53,849 bases of DNA from assembly GCA_018224345.1 (NCBI GenBank), contig JAGTUW010000059.1, positions 1 through 53,849 on the forward strand, given 5' to 3'. Position numbers and translations under genes: made by a program. Positions 8,252 through 17,895 of the stretch are shown here, one piece after another. Within the stretch, counting starts at the first letter, position 1; each line of letters begins with the position of its first letter. Below the pieces are notes generated by a model. The model was not told the DNA's origin. It searched no databases and worked only from the letters and a program-made list of their open reading frames with translations. Source of the stretch: Bacteroidota bacterium (lineage in GTDB: Bacteria; Bacteroidota; Ignavibacteria; SZUA-365).

Positions 8252-8667
8252 AAATTGCCATCGCATCGGACGATGATCGTACCATCGCCCAACACTTCGG
8301 CCGCTGTCTCGGCTTTACGATTGTCACCATGGACGATAAGAAAATACTCACACGCTCATGGCAACCGAATCGCGCTACACAACATGCCCTCCAACATACC
8401 ACAGTGAACGCGCAGGGCGCCGGTCACGCGCAGGGCGGAGGCCACGCGCAGGGCGGAGGTCATAGCCATGAAAACATCATGAATATATTGGGAGATTGTG
8501 ACCTGATTATCGGCGGAGGGATGGGCCGGCGTCTGCGCGACGATTTCGCGGCCGCGGGCCTGCGTGCCGTGATCACAGATATCGAGACCATCGACGATGT
8601 CCTGCAGTCGGTGCGTGAGCAGCGGCTTGAGAACACGCGGGATGGTTGCGTCTCCCATCATTCATGA
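8248..8667 (+). CDS. NifX/dinitrogenase Fe-Mo cofactor-binding family protein
   Basis: A 139-residue protein of the small NifX/NafY-like fold (COG1433 type). It begins MKIAIASDDD, followed by the family-typical HFGRC (about residue 15) and the central LGDCDLIIGGGMGRR. Proteins of this fold bind iron-molybdenum or other metal clusters, but most copies outside nif clusters have no known role, and no nitrogenase genes are present here. An unusual insertion, about residues 55-74, is a triple repeat of AQG(A/G)GH followed by HSHE, making a His-rich loop. The gene is translationally coupled to the DUF134 regulator. Confidence 0.85.
   Translation: MKIAIASDDDRTIAQHFGRCLGFTIVTMDDKKILTRSWQPNRATQHALQHTTVNAQGAGHAQGGGHAQGGGHSHENIMNILGDCDLIIGGGMGRRLRDDFAAAGLRAVITDIETIDDVLQSVREQRLENTRDGCVSHHS
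8410..8463 (+). repeat. Three tandem 18-bp units encoding a His/Gly loop
   Basis: Three near-identical units starting GCGCAGGGCG at 8410, 8428 and 8446 lie inside the NifX-like gene. Each encodes AQG(A/G)GH in frame. The copies differ at a few third or substituted bases, which fits slippage duplication followed by drift. Confidence 0.85.
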
Positions 8668-8683
8668 CAACTGTTCCCGGCGG

Positions 8684-11600
8684 TCACTCGCGGCGGGCTT
8701 CATGCAGGGCGCGCAGTGACCGCTGGTAGACGCGCTTCAATTCCGTCCCCATTTCCAGGAATCGTGTGAACTCCTCCTGTTCGGCAGCATTCTCCATGCG
8801 CTGACAGATCTCCGCAAGGCTTTCCGCACCGAGATTCAGCGCCGAACCTTTCAACGTATGTGCGCTGCGTTGGGCCAACTCCCGGTCCCCCGCTTTCGCC
8901 GCTTCACTCATCCGTTCGATCAGATCCGGCGTCTGCACCTCGAGAATAGAGAGCATCTCGGCAAAAATACTCTCTTGTCCTCCCTCCGCCAACGAATGCA
9001 GTGTTTCTATCGTCTCGCGATTCAGAAGCACCTCGCCTTCCTGTTTCTCACTTCCAGGAGTGCGTTCCCGTTTGGAACCCTTTCCGAGACGGAGAATAGT
9101 TTCCTGTACGACGTCAAGGCGAATAGGTTTGGTGATATAGTCCTGCATGCCCGCATCGAGACATCGTGCACGATCCTCCTTGGTGACATTGGCGGTGACC
9201 GCGATAATCAAAGGTTGTCGATCCACCGGCATATCGTCACGAATATGTTTCGCGGCTTCGAGACCATCCATTTCCGGCATCTGGATGTCCATAAAAATCA
9301 TGTCGTAGGATTGTCGTCTGAGTGCATCGAGCACTTCGAGGCCGTTTGCCGCGACATCCGCACGATAGCCAAGCTGCTGTAACACACGCACGATAAGTTT
9401 TTGATTGATGAGATTGTCCTCGGCGATAAGCATGCGCAGGGGCAGCTTTTCTGCGAGGTGGCGATCAAGGACGGGACCTTCGCGCCGTTCCTTGCGCTCA
9501 TCGCGTTTGTGATCGGTCAACAGAGAAATGATGACATCCAGCAACTGCATATGCCGGACCGGCTTGGTGAGAATGGCCTGAAACAACTCTCCCTTCGGAA
9601 TCCGCCTGTCATTTCTGTTCAGGGAAGTCAGCAGAATCATGGGTACCTGGAGGGACGGGAAACGCTTCTGTATCGTCCGCGCCAGCTCCACACCGTCGAT
9701 CTCCGGCATAAGCATGTCGATGATCAGAAGATCGTAACGGGGTTTGTCGTCGAGCACTCGCAGGGCCTCCGCCGACGACGAGACAGCCAGGCAATCCATT
9801 CCCCAGCCGACGCACTGCAGATTGAGAATGCGACGATTGGTCTTATTATCATCGACAACGAGCACACGACGATCTCTTATCTCCCTTCGCCCGGCATCGA
9901 TCGAACGGGAATCCTTGCCGCCCGTGTCTTCCACCTGTATGGTAAAGGAAAATGTCGATCCCTCTCCTGGACGACTTTCCGCCCAGATTCTTCCTTCCAT
10001 CATCGCCACGAGGCGTGAACTGATAGCCAGGCCCAGTCCCGTCCCTCCGTATTTTTTGGTCGTCGATGAATCTATCTGCGTAAATGAGCGGAAGAGCCGA
10101 TCCATTTTATCGGCGGGAATTCCGATGCCGGTATCCCGCACGTCAAAACGAAGTTGCAGTCTCTGCCCCTCCTGTTCCGTCATGGAAACCGTAATAAAAA
10201 TCTCGCCTCTGTCGGTGAATTTGATTCCATTGGCGACGAGGTTGATGAGAATCTGACGCAGACGTGTTATATCCCCCACAATCACAGGAGGGACATCTGC
10301 ATCGATCAGATACAGCAGTTCCAGATTCTTGTCCTCGATATTTGGTGTGAGCAGATCGAACACTTCCTCTATGCAAGCACGCAATTCGAACGGCTGCTGC
10401 TCCAGTTCCATTTTCCCGGATTCGATCTTGGAGAAATCAAGAATATCATTGATGATGCTCAGCAATCCGTCCCCGCTTTGTCGAATCGTCTCGACATACT
10501 CGTATTGCTCAGAGGTCAGCGATGTTTCCAGCAACAGGCCGGTCATACCGATCACGCCGTTCATTGGTGTGCGGATCTCATGACTCATGGATGCAAGAAA
10601 ATCACTTTTCGCGCCGTCGGCACTCTCCGCCGCCTCCTTCGCGGCGAGCAGTTCCTTCTCGTACCGTTCCCGCTCGTCGGCGAGCATCTGCTCCTCGAGA
10701 TAATGTCCGATCCCGCGTGCGAGTAATTCGATGATTTCTCTGTCACTCTCACGAAATACGCGGGGGAAGGCCTGCCGTGACGAAAAATTCAGTGTGCCGA
10801 ATGTTTCCCCTCTCACGCGGATCGGGGTACCGATAAAAGAGCGGACATGCCAGTCACGAAACACCGGGTGCTCCTGAAAATCAGGATCGTTTTCCGCATC
10901 ACGAATTGTCAGCGTCGCATTCCGGTGTATGACCAGATTGCAGTACGTGTAAGAGAGCGGGAAGCACCGACCGGCTTTCAATTCCTCATGCTGTGAACGG
11001 ACTCTGTAGAGTTCGTATTCATCGCCGGTGACCCGGCTTATGATAGCGGTTTCCATACTGAATATTTCCGCTCCCGTAAGAAGATAGTCTTCGAACAGCT
11101 CATCGTAATTCCCGAAGGGCTGCACACTCAAGCGGTGAATCTGCTTGAGCTGTTCGCTGAACGCGAGCAGACGCTGCTCAGCGCGCTTTCTGTCGGAAAT
11201 ATCATGAGAAATAGAGACCAGACCTGAGGGACGGCCCCCCTGCATCAATAACGAGGTAGTCAGATAGACCCAGAATTCACTCCCATGCTTCGTGATGTTG
11301 AGCACATCACCCTTCCAGCCGCCCGCCAATGTTTGCTTATAGAGATCGCGGGAAAGATTCGCCGGATTTCCCGGTGAGAGAAAGATGCCGGAACGCTGGC
11401 CGATGATTTCCGGCTCTTCATATCCGAAACGACGCAACACCGCCTTGTTAACATACTGAATGTATCCACGCATATCCGTGATGATGACGAAATCGCTCAC
11501 GGACTCCATCACCTGACCGAGTTGCTTGAGCTGCTGATCTCTCCGGTATTTCTCATCGATATCGCGTGTGGTGACGACGATACCATTGATCGATTGCACA

Positions 11601-12115
11601 TGCAGGTAATTCTTCGCCACTGCTTCGAGCTGCATCCATCTGCCATTGACGTGACGCTGACGGAATACCAGCTTTTCCTGATGGCCGGGGTGTGAAAGCA
11701 CCCGCTTCGAGAGCTCGAGTACGCGCTCCTGATCTTCGGGATGAATAAAAGAAAACAAGCTTTTCCCCAACCGCTGCTTCGTACTGTGTCCGCTCATACG
11801 CTCAGCCGCGGATGTTTCGTACAGGATCGCCCCATCGCTGTCGATGACAGTGATCGCTTCATGCAGATTCTCAATCAGGTACTGGAACCGCTGTTCATAC
11901 ACATCGGGGATCGCCTGGCCCTGTCCGGCAGGCTCACCTCCCGAGGCAGTTTCTCCGGTGACGTCTTGCGTCTGCGCATCGTAATCCCGGTAGGATTCGT
12001 CCACCAGAGAGAGAAAGTCCTCGAATGACGGGGAAGCAGGGACAGCGTCACCAAATACTTTCTGCAGCTGTTTCTGCAACAATGAATGCCGATCTGTCAT
12101 GGGAGAATTCTCCAT
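8684..12115 (-). CDS. BarA-like hybrid sensor histidine kinase (PAS-PAS-GAF-HK-REC-REC-HPt)
   Basis: A 1143-residue multistep phosphorelay kinase. Domains in order: two PAS domains (about 75-190 and 195-315), GAF (about 325-485), HisKA with the H box in MSHEIRTPMNG (about 520), HATPase with GTGLGLAIS, a first receiver (VLVVDDNKTN ... LLIIDMLMPE), a second receiver (MLIAEDNLIN ... MIFMDIQMPEMDG) and a C-terminal HPt with AHTLKGSALNLGA (about 1085-1100). No transmembrane segment is seen, so it probably senses a cytoplasmic signal. The internal HPt should pass phosphate to an unlinked regulator. ATG at 12100 (MTDRHSLL) is an alternative start, preceded by GGAG at a usable distance. A weak TTGATC-N18-TATTTA lies just upstream. 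Confidence 0.95.
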   Translation of the reverse strand: MENSPMTDRHSLLQKQLQKVFGDAVPASPSFEDFLSLVDESYRDYDAQTQDVTGETASGGEPAGQGQAIPDVYEQRFQYLIENLHEAITVIDSDGAILYETSAAERMSGHSTKQRLGKSLFSFIHPEDQERVLELSKRVLSHPGHQEKLVFRQRHVNGRWMQLEAVAKNYLHVQSINGIVVTTRDIDEKYRRDQQLKQLGQVMESVSDFVIITDMRGYIQYVNKAVLRRFGYEEPEIIGQRSGIFLSPGNPANLSRDLYKQTLAGGWKGDVLNITKHGSEFWVYLTTSLLMQGGRPSGLVSISHDISDRKRAEQRLLAFSEQLKQIHRLSVQPFGNYDELFEDYLLTGAEIFSMETAIISRVTGDEYELYRVRSQHEELKAGRCFPLSYTYCNLVIHRNATLTIRDAENDPDFQEHPVFRDWHVRSFIGTPIRVRGETFGTLNFSSRQAFPRVFRESDREIIELLARGIGHYLEEQMLADERERYEKELLAAKEAAESADGAKSDFLASMSHEIRTPMNGVIGMTGLLLETSLTSEQYEYVETIRQSGDGLLSIINDILDFSKIESGKMELEQQPFELRACIEEVFDLLTPNIEDKNLELLYLIDADVPPVIVGDITRLRQILINLVANGIKFTDRGEIFITVSMTEQEGQRLQLRFDVRDTGIGIPADKMDRLFRSFTQIDSSTTKKYGGTGLGLAISSRLVAMMEGRIWAESRPGEGSTFSFTIQVEDTGGKDSRSIDAGRREIRDRRVLVVDDNKTNRRILNLQCVGWGMDCLAVSSSAEALRVLDDKPRYDLLIIDMLMPEIDGVELARTIQKRFPSLQVPMILLTSLNRNDRRIPKGELFQAILTKPVRHMQLLDVIISLLTDHKRDERKERREGPVLDRHLAEKLPLRMLIAEDNLINQKLIVRVLQQLGYRADVAANGLEVLDALRRQSYDMIFMDIQMPEMDGLEAAKHIRDDMPVDRQPLIIAVTANVTKEDRARCLDAGMQDYITKPIRLDVVQETILRLGKGSKRERTPGSEKQEGEVLLNRETIETLHSLAEGGQESIFAEMLSILEVQTPDLIERMSEAAKAGDRELAQRSAHTLKGSALNLGAESLAEICQRMENAAEQEEFTRFLEMGTELKRVYQRSLRALHEARRE

Positions 12116-12405
12116 TCGATAAATAACGGCGCGAAAGCTGAATGATCAATCGGTCTTCCTGAACCTTCGGGACAGGAGGCATCACCGCTCTACGGTGCAG
12201 TCAGGTACTGTGGTTGATGTGCGGGCGGACATGTGCAGCGGAGGAACAGAACGCTTCTCCGTGCGCCAATGGCACTATCCGCCTCCGCCAAGCAATATAC
12301 AAAGGTTTTACCCCCTTCACCGCTTTTCTTCTGTCGGAATTTTGATTTACGCTCCGGCGTTGTTATTAATAGAGAGAACGTTTGTACCATCAGATAGCTG
12401 ACTCC
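12116..12405. other. Divergent intergenic region
   Basis: This 290-base gap separates the divergent hybrid kinase and trehalose operon. I see a candidate promoter for the operon at 12342-12369 and only weak signals for the kinase. No small gene or strong hairpin is supported. Confidence 0.5.
12342..12369 (+). promoter_or_regulatory. Putative promoter of the trehalose operon
   Basis: TTGATT at 12342-12347, a 16-base spacer and TATTAA at 12364-12369, about 37 bases before the ATG of the DUF5752 gene. Confidence 0.4.
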
Positions 12406-13092
12406 ATGAATAACACCACCCAGGTGATGCCATTTTCTTTTAAGGATTGCGCATTATCCGCCATAGCAACCGGTCGCCGCGCGCAGACCCTGCGCGAGTT
12501 GCGGGATCATATACAGCAGGTCCAACCCGACAGCATTTACTATCATTTCTGGGGAGGACGGCTGCAACCGCAATTTGATGAACCGGAATACAACAACGAC
12601 TTCGCGGGCTGGGTTCGTCACGCGCTGCGTGATCACAGCACCGCCGAACAGCTTGCCGTCATAGACCCCACGGAGTTCGAATCACTTGAGGATCTCCGTG
12701 CCGAGATCATCGAAGTGATTGAGGCGCGACTGTATGAACAGGAGATGGTCCCATGGTCAAAACCGGATGAAAAATTTTCCTTCATCCGGTCGCAGATTGT
12801 CGTCTTTGACAGGCATCATTCCCTGGAGGATCCGGCGCGGCTCGGTGACGAGATTCCCCATACCACCACAAGCAGTATTTTTTACCACTTCATCGATGCA
12901 CGACGGCGTTCGCCGAAAGGACGCGACGATTTCTCAAACTGGCTGGAGGGTTTTGGCGACCGCTACGTAGGGCTGATCGAACGACTGGCCGATGTCGATC
13001 CCTATTTCTCTACTCTCAGCGAGCTGCGCAATCAGCTCACGGACGTAATCGAACACTACTTCCATGAAACGGAATCGAAGGGAGGCATGTAA
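12406..13092 (+). CDS. DUF5752-like protein, internally duplicated
   Basis: A 228-residue soluble protein resembling the DUF5752 family, which is typically encoded beside TreT-type trehalose synthases. It has two related halves: SIYYHFWGGR ... DFAGWVRHAL ... LRAEIIEVIEARLYE and SIFYHFIDAR ... DFSNWLEGFG ... LRNQLTDVIEHYFHE. A role in, or regulation of, the neighbouring trehalose synthase is inference from context. The chosen start is ATG at 12406 rather than TTG at 12382. Its TAA stop shares one base with the ATG of the next gene, so it is the first gene of a coupled operon. Confidence 0.8.
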   Translation: MNNTTQVMPFSFKDCALSAIATGRRAQTLRELRDHIQQVQPDSIYYHFWGGRLQPQFDEPEYNNDFAGWVRHALRDHSTAEQLAVIDPTEFESLEDLRAEIIEVIEARLYEQEMVPWSKPDEKFSFIRSQIVVFDRHHSLEDPARLGDEIPHTTTSSIFYHFIDARRRSPKGRDDFSNWLEGFGDRYVGLIERLADVDPYFSTLSELRNQLTDVIEHYFHETESKGGM

Positions 13093-14330
13093 TGGAAAGT
13101 CTTCACGCCTATGCCGATATTGTAGGACACGAAGTCATCGATCAGTTGCGGCAACTTGCCGCACCGTTGAAGAACAGGAAAGTCGTTCATGTAAATTCCA
13201 CGCGCATGGGAGGAGGCGTAGCGGAAATTCTCAACAAGTTGATCCCACTGATGAATGAGCTCGGGATCGAGACACATTGGGAAGTCATTAGCGGCAATAC
13301 GGATTTCTATCAATGCACCAAGAGTTTTCACAATGGGTTGCAGGGGAATACGGTCAACATCCCGTCGAATCTGCTGCGGAACTTTGAAGAGACGAACAGA
13401 GAAAATGCAACCCTGTTGCGACCTGCGTTGCAGGACGCGGACCTTGTGTTCATTCACGATCCACAGCCCGCACCATTGTTGGAACATATTTCCGATCGCA
13501 AGGGGAAATGGATATGGCGCTGCCATATCGATGTCAGTCACCCGTATCGTCCGGTATGGAAGTATCTGCGACCTTTTCTTGCCGGGTATGATGCCAGTAT
13601 CTGGTCCCTTCCCGATTTCGCCCAGACACTACCACATCCACAGTACATCATTCCGCCGAGTATCGATCCCCTCAGTGACAAGAACATCGCATTGCCCGAG
13701 GAAGAGATTTCCGGTATCTATGCGGAATTCGACATCGATCCGGATCGCCCACTGGTCACCCAGATTTCCCGTTATGATCGCTTCAAGGATCCGGTCGGCG
13801 TCGTTGCCGCGTATCAGCTTTCCAAGAGATTCATCCCCGGGTTGCAACTCGTACTCGCCGGAGGCGGTGCCAGTGACGACCCCGAAGGCGAAGCCGTTCT
13901 CGATGAAGTCTATGCGGCGGCGAATGGTGATCCGGACATAAAGATCCTGCTGCTTCCGGCCGATGCGCATCGCAAGATCAACGCTCTGCAGCGTGTCAGT
14001 GATATCGTTCTGCAGAAGTCCACCCGAGAAGGCTTCGGGCTCACGGTCACCGAAGCCCTCTGGAAAGGCAGGCCGGTGATCGGCGGCAACACCGGCGGTA
14101 TTCGCCTGCAGGTGATCAATCACCATACGGGCTTCCTGGTCTCCACACCGGAAGGTGCCGCCTTGCGTATCCGTTACCTGCTCAATCATCGGGACATTCT
14201 CGAACACATGGGAAAGACAGCGCAGGAATTCGTCCGCGACCATTTTCTCCTCACCCGGCACCTGCGCGAGTACCTTACGCTCATGGTCATTCTTTCCAAA
14301 AACAACTCGGACCGCATCATGCTGTCCTGA
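13092..14330 (+). CDS. treT: Trehalose synthase, TreT-like GT4 glycosyltransferase
   Basis: A 412-residue retaining GT-B glycosyltransferase. Enzymes of this group join a nucleotide-activated glucose (ADP- or UDP-glucose) to free glucose to form trehalose directly. The N-terminal domain has the glycine-rich NSTRMGGGVAEIL (about 36-48); the C-terminal GT4 signature is STREGFGLTVTEALWKGRPV, with the conserved ExxxxxxxE spacing, followed by GGNTGGI. It overlaps the DUF5752 gene by one base and is followed by otsB after 24 bases. The set of neighbours strongly supports a trehalose role; donor preference cannot be read from the sequence. Confidence 0.88.
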   Translation: MESLHAYADIVGHEVIDQLRQLAAPLKNRKVVHVNSTRMGGGVAEILNKLIPLMNELGIETHWEVISGNTDFYQCTKSFHNGLQGNTVNIPSNLLRNFEETNRENATLLRPALQDADLVFIHDPQPAPLLEHISDRKGKWIWRCHIDVSHPYRPVWKYLRPFLAGYDASIWSLPDFAQTLPHPQYIIPPSIDPLSDKNIALPEEEISGIYAEFDIDPDRPLVTQISRYDRFKDPVGVVAAYQLSKRFIPGLQLVLAGGGASDDPEGEAVLDEVYAAANGDPDIKILLLPADAHRKINALQRVSDIVLQKSTREGFGLTVTEALWKGRPVIGGNTGGIRLQVINHHTGFLVSTPEGAALRIRYLLNHRDILEHMGKTAQEFVRDHFLLTRHLREYLTLMVILSKNNSDRIMLS

Positions 14331-14354
14331 ACCATACGACGGAGTGTCCCCACC

Positions 14355-15140
14355 GTGCGGATTCTGCATAATGACAACACACTCGTGAATTTCTTTTTGC
14401 GTCTGAGAGAAAGCAGGCAATCACTGCTCCTGCTCGACTATGACGGGACACTCGCTCCCTTCACACGTGACCGTGATAACGCACATCCATATCCGGAGTT
14501 ACGGTCTGTCCTTGAGGAGCTGCTGCATGAGGAAACCTGCAGAATGGTGATCGTCAGTGGCCGCACGGTCGATGATCTCGTTCCGCTCCTGGATCTTGAT
14601 CCCATGCCCGAACTCTGGGGCTCGCATGGCTGGGAGCGCCTGCATGCCGATGGTACCTATGTTCTACCGGATCTTGATAACGAAACGGCGGAATTACTTG
14701 CACGCGAGTGGGAATGGCTCACCGATAGTGTCCCACACGACAGTATCGAGCGTAAACCAGCATCCGTCGCCCTCCACTGGCGTGGTCTCGATCAAATTGA
14801 CCAGGTGGCATTGCATGCGGTAGCGATCAGGCGATGGAGGAAACTGGCTGAATCGACACGGCTCGAACTGCATCCATTTATCGGCGGACTGGAACTTCGC
14901 GCCGAGGGACGCAGCAAGGCCTATGCCGTTGAGACCCTGCTCTCGGAGTACCAGACGCTACCTGTCACCGCCTATCTCGGTGACGACCTTACCGATGAGG
15001 AAGCCTTTGCCGCTCTTGGTGAGCGTGGACTTCGTGTCCTCGTCCGCAGCGAACATCGCAACACAGTTGCCGATATTCAGCTCACACCGCCCGGCGAACT
15101 CCTGGAATTTCTTGTCACATGGAAGGATCAGCTTCAATGA
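14355..15140 (+). CDS. otsB: Trehalose-6-phosphate phosphatase
   Basis: A 261-residue HAD-superfamily phosphatase that removes phosphate from trehalose-6-phosphate made by OtsA. HAD motif I is LLLLDYDGTLAP with Asp28 and Asp30; motif II is IVSGRT; motif IV is YLGDDLTDEEAF near residue 214. The start is GTG at 14355, because no in-frame ATG lies near the N-terminus and the HAD motif requires this region. The stop overlaps the MscS start (ATGA at 15137-15140). Confidence 0.93.
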   Translation: MRILHNDNTLVNFFLRLRESRQSLLLLDYDGTLAPFTRDRDNAHPYPELRSVLEELLHEETCRMVIVSGRTVDDLVPLLDLDPMPELWGSHGWERLHADGTYVLPDLDNETAELLAREWEWLTDSVPHDSIERKPASVALHWRGLDQIDQVALHAVAIRRWRKLAESTRLELHPFIGGLELRAEGRSKAYAVETLLSEYQTLPVTAYLGDDLTDEEAFAALGERGLRVLVRSEHRNTVADIQLTPPGELLEFLVTWKDQLQ

Positions 15141-16252
15141 GCGTTTTCAATACGATGTTCTACGCAAATCCTCTCTATGACTGGCTGATCGCAGTCGGTA
15201 TCATGTCCGCTGTTTTCCTGATCCTCCTCTTCAGCAAACGCATGATCGCCTCCCACTTGCAGTCTCTCGCTGAGCGAACCGTCACCGACGTTGATGATCT
15301 TATCGCCCAACTGGTTGACAGTATCAGTCCGGTCCTCCTCCTCGTCCTGGGTTTCTATGCCGGAAGCAAGTGGTTGTTGCTTGAAACGGGCGTGCATCAC
15401 ATGCTCGATCAGCTGCTCTTCATCAGCGTCTTCATTCAGCTGGGCTTTCTTGGGAGCAAGATCATGGCCTACCTGATCAAAAAAAGCATGCGCCTGCAGG
15501 AATTCGGGGATCCCTCGTCGCAGACCACACTGGGGGTGCTGGGTTTCATGAGCCGGCTCGTGCTCTGGTCGCTGATTTTTTTGCTCATCTTCGACAATCT
15601 CGGCTTCAATATCACAACACTGATCGCCAGTCTCGGTATCGGTGGTATTGCTGTCGCCCTCGCTGCGCAGAGCATTCTCGGAGAATTGTTCGCATCGATC
15701 TCGATCGCGCTGGACAAACCTTTCGTCATCGGTGACTTTATCATCATCGACACGTTCATGGGAACGATCGAAAAAATCGGTATGCGCACAACACAGATTC
15801 GCAGTCTGAGCGGCGAACTGATCATCTTCTCCAATACGGATTTGCTCAAAAGCCGAATCCGGAATTTCAAGCGCATGCAGGAACGCAGAATCACGTTCAA
15901 ACTCGATGTCGTGTATGGCACACCCTATGACACCGTTTGCCGCATACCGGACATCATCCGCAACATTATCGAAGCGGAAGAGATCGCCCGGTTCGACCGC
16001 GGTCATTTCAAGGAATACGGATCATCCTCTCTCATTTTCGAATTTGTTTACTATGTCCTCGCCCCGGACTACAATGTCTACATGGATATTCAACAGCGAG
16101 TCAATCTTGCCGTCTACCGGAAATTCGAAGAAGAAGGCATCGACTTCGCCTTTCCAACACAGACAGTACACTATTTCTCTGCGCGGAAGCAGGCTTCCGG
16201 TGAGGAGAAAAGCCCACCCGCCGAGATCACAGACCAGGAGGAGACATCATGA
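15137..16252 (+). CDS. MscS-family mechanosensitive channel
   Basis: A 371-residue inner-membrane channel expected to release solutes on hypo-osmotic shock. Hydrophobic segments occur at about 12-35, 65-85, 95-115 and 140-160. The pore-lining helix with ASLGIGGIAVALAAQSILGELFAS is typical of MscS TM3 and is followed by the beta domain (DKPFVIGDFI) and a soluble C-terminal domain. ATG at 15137 overlaps the otsB stop and is preferred over ATG at 15119. The gene ends in an ATGA overlap with otsA. Sitting between otsB and otsA, it pairs synthesis of an osmolyte with its emergency release. Confidence 0.92.
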   Translation: MSVFNTMFYANPLYDWLIAVGIMSAVFLILLFSKRMIASHLQSLAERTVTDVDDLIAQLVDSISPVLLLVLGFYAGSKWLLLETGVHHMLDQLLFISVFIQLGFLGSKIMAYLIKKSMRLQEFGDPSSQTTLGVLGFMSRLVLWSLIFLLIFDNLGFNITTLIASLGIGGIAVALAAQSILGELFASISIALDKPFVIGDFIIIDTFMGTIEKIGMRTTQIRSLSGELIIFSNTDLLKSRIRNFKRMQERRITFKLDVVYGTPYDTVCRIPDIIRNIIEAEEIARFDRGHFKEYGSSSLIFEFVYYVLAPDYNVYMDIQQRVNLAVYRKFEEEGIDFAFPTQTVHYFSARKQASGEEKSPPAEITDQEETS

Positions 16253-17760
16253 ACGACGATGCCCAATCTTCACACGGACGACTCATTATCGTCTCCAATC
16301 GCCTCCCTGTCGTGTTCGAACGTACGGGGGAGGAACTGACATTCCGTCCGGGATCAGGAGGACTCGTCACGGCGCTCGCACCTGTCCTGCGTGATCGTGG
16401 CGGAATCTGGATCGGGTGGTCGGGTCTCCCCGAGAGCGAGCAGCAGGCGGTCGACAAGCTGTTGAGCGATTCCTCGGTAGCTTCCGGATACGCACTCCGC
16501 GCAGTTCCCCTGACGCCCCGGGACCTCGATGATTACTACTACGGATTTGCCAACGAAATACTCTGGCCATTGTTTCATGACCTTCAGTCGCACTGCAACT
16601 TCGATCCTTCTTACTGGGAGGCATATCGTCGGGTCAATCATAAATTTGCACTGAAGACGAAGGAAACGATCAACGAAGATGATTTCATCTGGATTCATGA
16701 TTATCATCTCATGCTCACTGCGGCATCGCTGCGCGAACTCGATGTCCGCAATCCTCTGGGATTCTTCCTGCATATTCCATTTCCGTCTCCGGATATCTTT
16801 ATCAAACTCCCATGGCGATTCCAGGTTCTTCACGCATTGCTTTCCTTCGACCTGGTCGGGTTTCAGACCATGCGTGACAAACGAAATTTTGTCCAGTGCG
16901 TGCGCATGCTTCTGCCCGATGTCATCGTTCGTTCCGAAGGGGCATTTCACATCATGCGTCATGAGGGGAATGAAGTACGCGCCGGCGTGTTCCCCATCAG
17001 CATCGACTTCGGTGAGTTCGAACGACGCGCGAAAAGTGAGGAAGTCGCCAAGTCCGCCTGGTATCTGCACGAGGCGTTGCCGGATCGCCAGATCATTCTC
17101 GGAATCGACCGCCTCGATTACACGAAAGGGATACCGTACCGTCTCCAGGCCTATCGCAATGCGCTGCGACGCTATCCCGCCCTCAGAGAAAAGATCACGC
17201 TTGTCCAGGTCGTCGTCCCCAGTCGTGCTGACATTCCAAAGTATCATGACCTCAAGACGGAAATCGAGCGGCTCGTCAGCGAGATCAACGGCGAATTTAC
17301 GCTCTCCGGCTGGGTTCCCATTCACTATATTTTCCGCCACCTGACGCGAGGCGAATTGCTCGGGTATTACCGAACTGCGGAGATCGCTCTGATCACTCCC
17401 GTCAAAGACGGGATGAACCTCGTCGCCAAAGAATACATCGCCTGCAACATCGAAAACAATGGCGTACTCATACTCAGTGAATTCGCTGGTGCCGTCGCAC
17501 AGTTGCATCGGGACGCGCTCCTGGTCAATCCCTATGACATCGAAGCAGTCGCGGACGCACTGCACCGTGCGTTCATGATGGATCAGGACGAACGGCGTGA
17601 ACGCATGCGACGTTTGCGGGCGGTGGTAAAACGCTACGATATCTACCGCTGGGTCGAGGCCTTTCTCGGCGCCGCGGTCTCGCGCCACCTGTTCGACTTT
17701 CCCATGATCGCGGAATACATCCCCCCGGAGGATGCTCCGGATCTCGGTGTGTCCATCTGA
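16249..17760 (+). CDS. otsA: Trehalose-6-phosphate synthase
   Basis: A 503-residue GT20 enzyme that makes trehalose-6-phosphate from a nucleotide glucose and glucose-6-phosphate. Diagnostic stretches are SNRLPVVFER followed by GSGGLVTALAPVL, WIGWSG, the acceptor-site WIHDYHLM (about residues 145-152), GIDRLDYTKGIPYR (donor Arg and Lys) and DGMNLVAKEYIA. It is the last gene of the five-gene coupled operon. Together with OtsB it gives a second route to trehalose beside the TreT-like enzyme. Confidence 0.96.
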   Translation: MNDDAQSSHGRLIIVSNRLPVVFERTGEELTFRPGSGGLVTALAPVLRDRGGIWIGWSGLPESEQQAVDKLLSDSSVASGYALRAVPLTPRDLDDYYYGFANEILWPLFHDLQSHCNFDPSYWEAYRRVNHKFALKTKETINEDDFIWIHDYHLMLTAASLRELDVRNPLGFFLHIPFPSPDIFIKLPWRFQVLHALLSFDLVGFQTMRDKRNFVQCVRMLLPDVIVRSEGAFHIMRHEGNEVRAGVFPISIDFGEFERRAKSEEVAKSAWYLHEALPDRQIILGIDRLDYTKGIPYRLQAYRNALRRYPALREKITLVQVVVPSRADIPKYHDLKTEIERLVSEINGEFTLSGWVPIHYIFRHLTRGELLGYYRTAEIALITPVKDGMNLVAKEYIACNIENNGVLILSEFAGAVAQLHRDALLVNPYDIEAVADALHRAFMMDQDERRERMRRLRAVVKRYDIYRWVEAFLGAAVSRHLFDFPMIAEYIPPEDAPDLGVSI

Positions 17761-17895
17761 GACACTGGCCTGCCGGCGACCGACATCCTGTGACATCGGT
17801 AGCGTCAGAGGCGGCATCACCGCACAACGGAATCGTGCTGTGTGTGGATCGATGAAAGGCGATGATGTTCAACCGGAATCCCGTATGTTGACAAC

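Noticed and set aside
16354..17820. A 488-codon minus-strand open frame antisense to otsA
   Set aside because: otsA has every family motif; the antisense frame has no recognisable domain and arises from codon bias.
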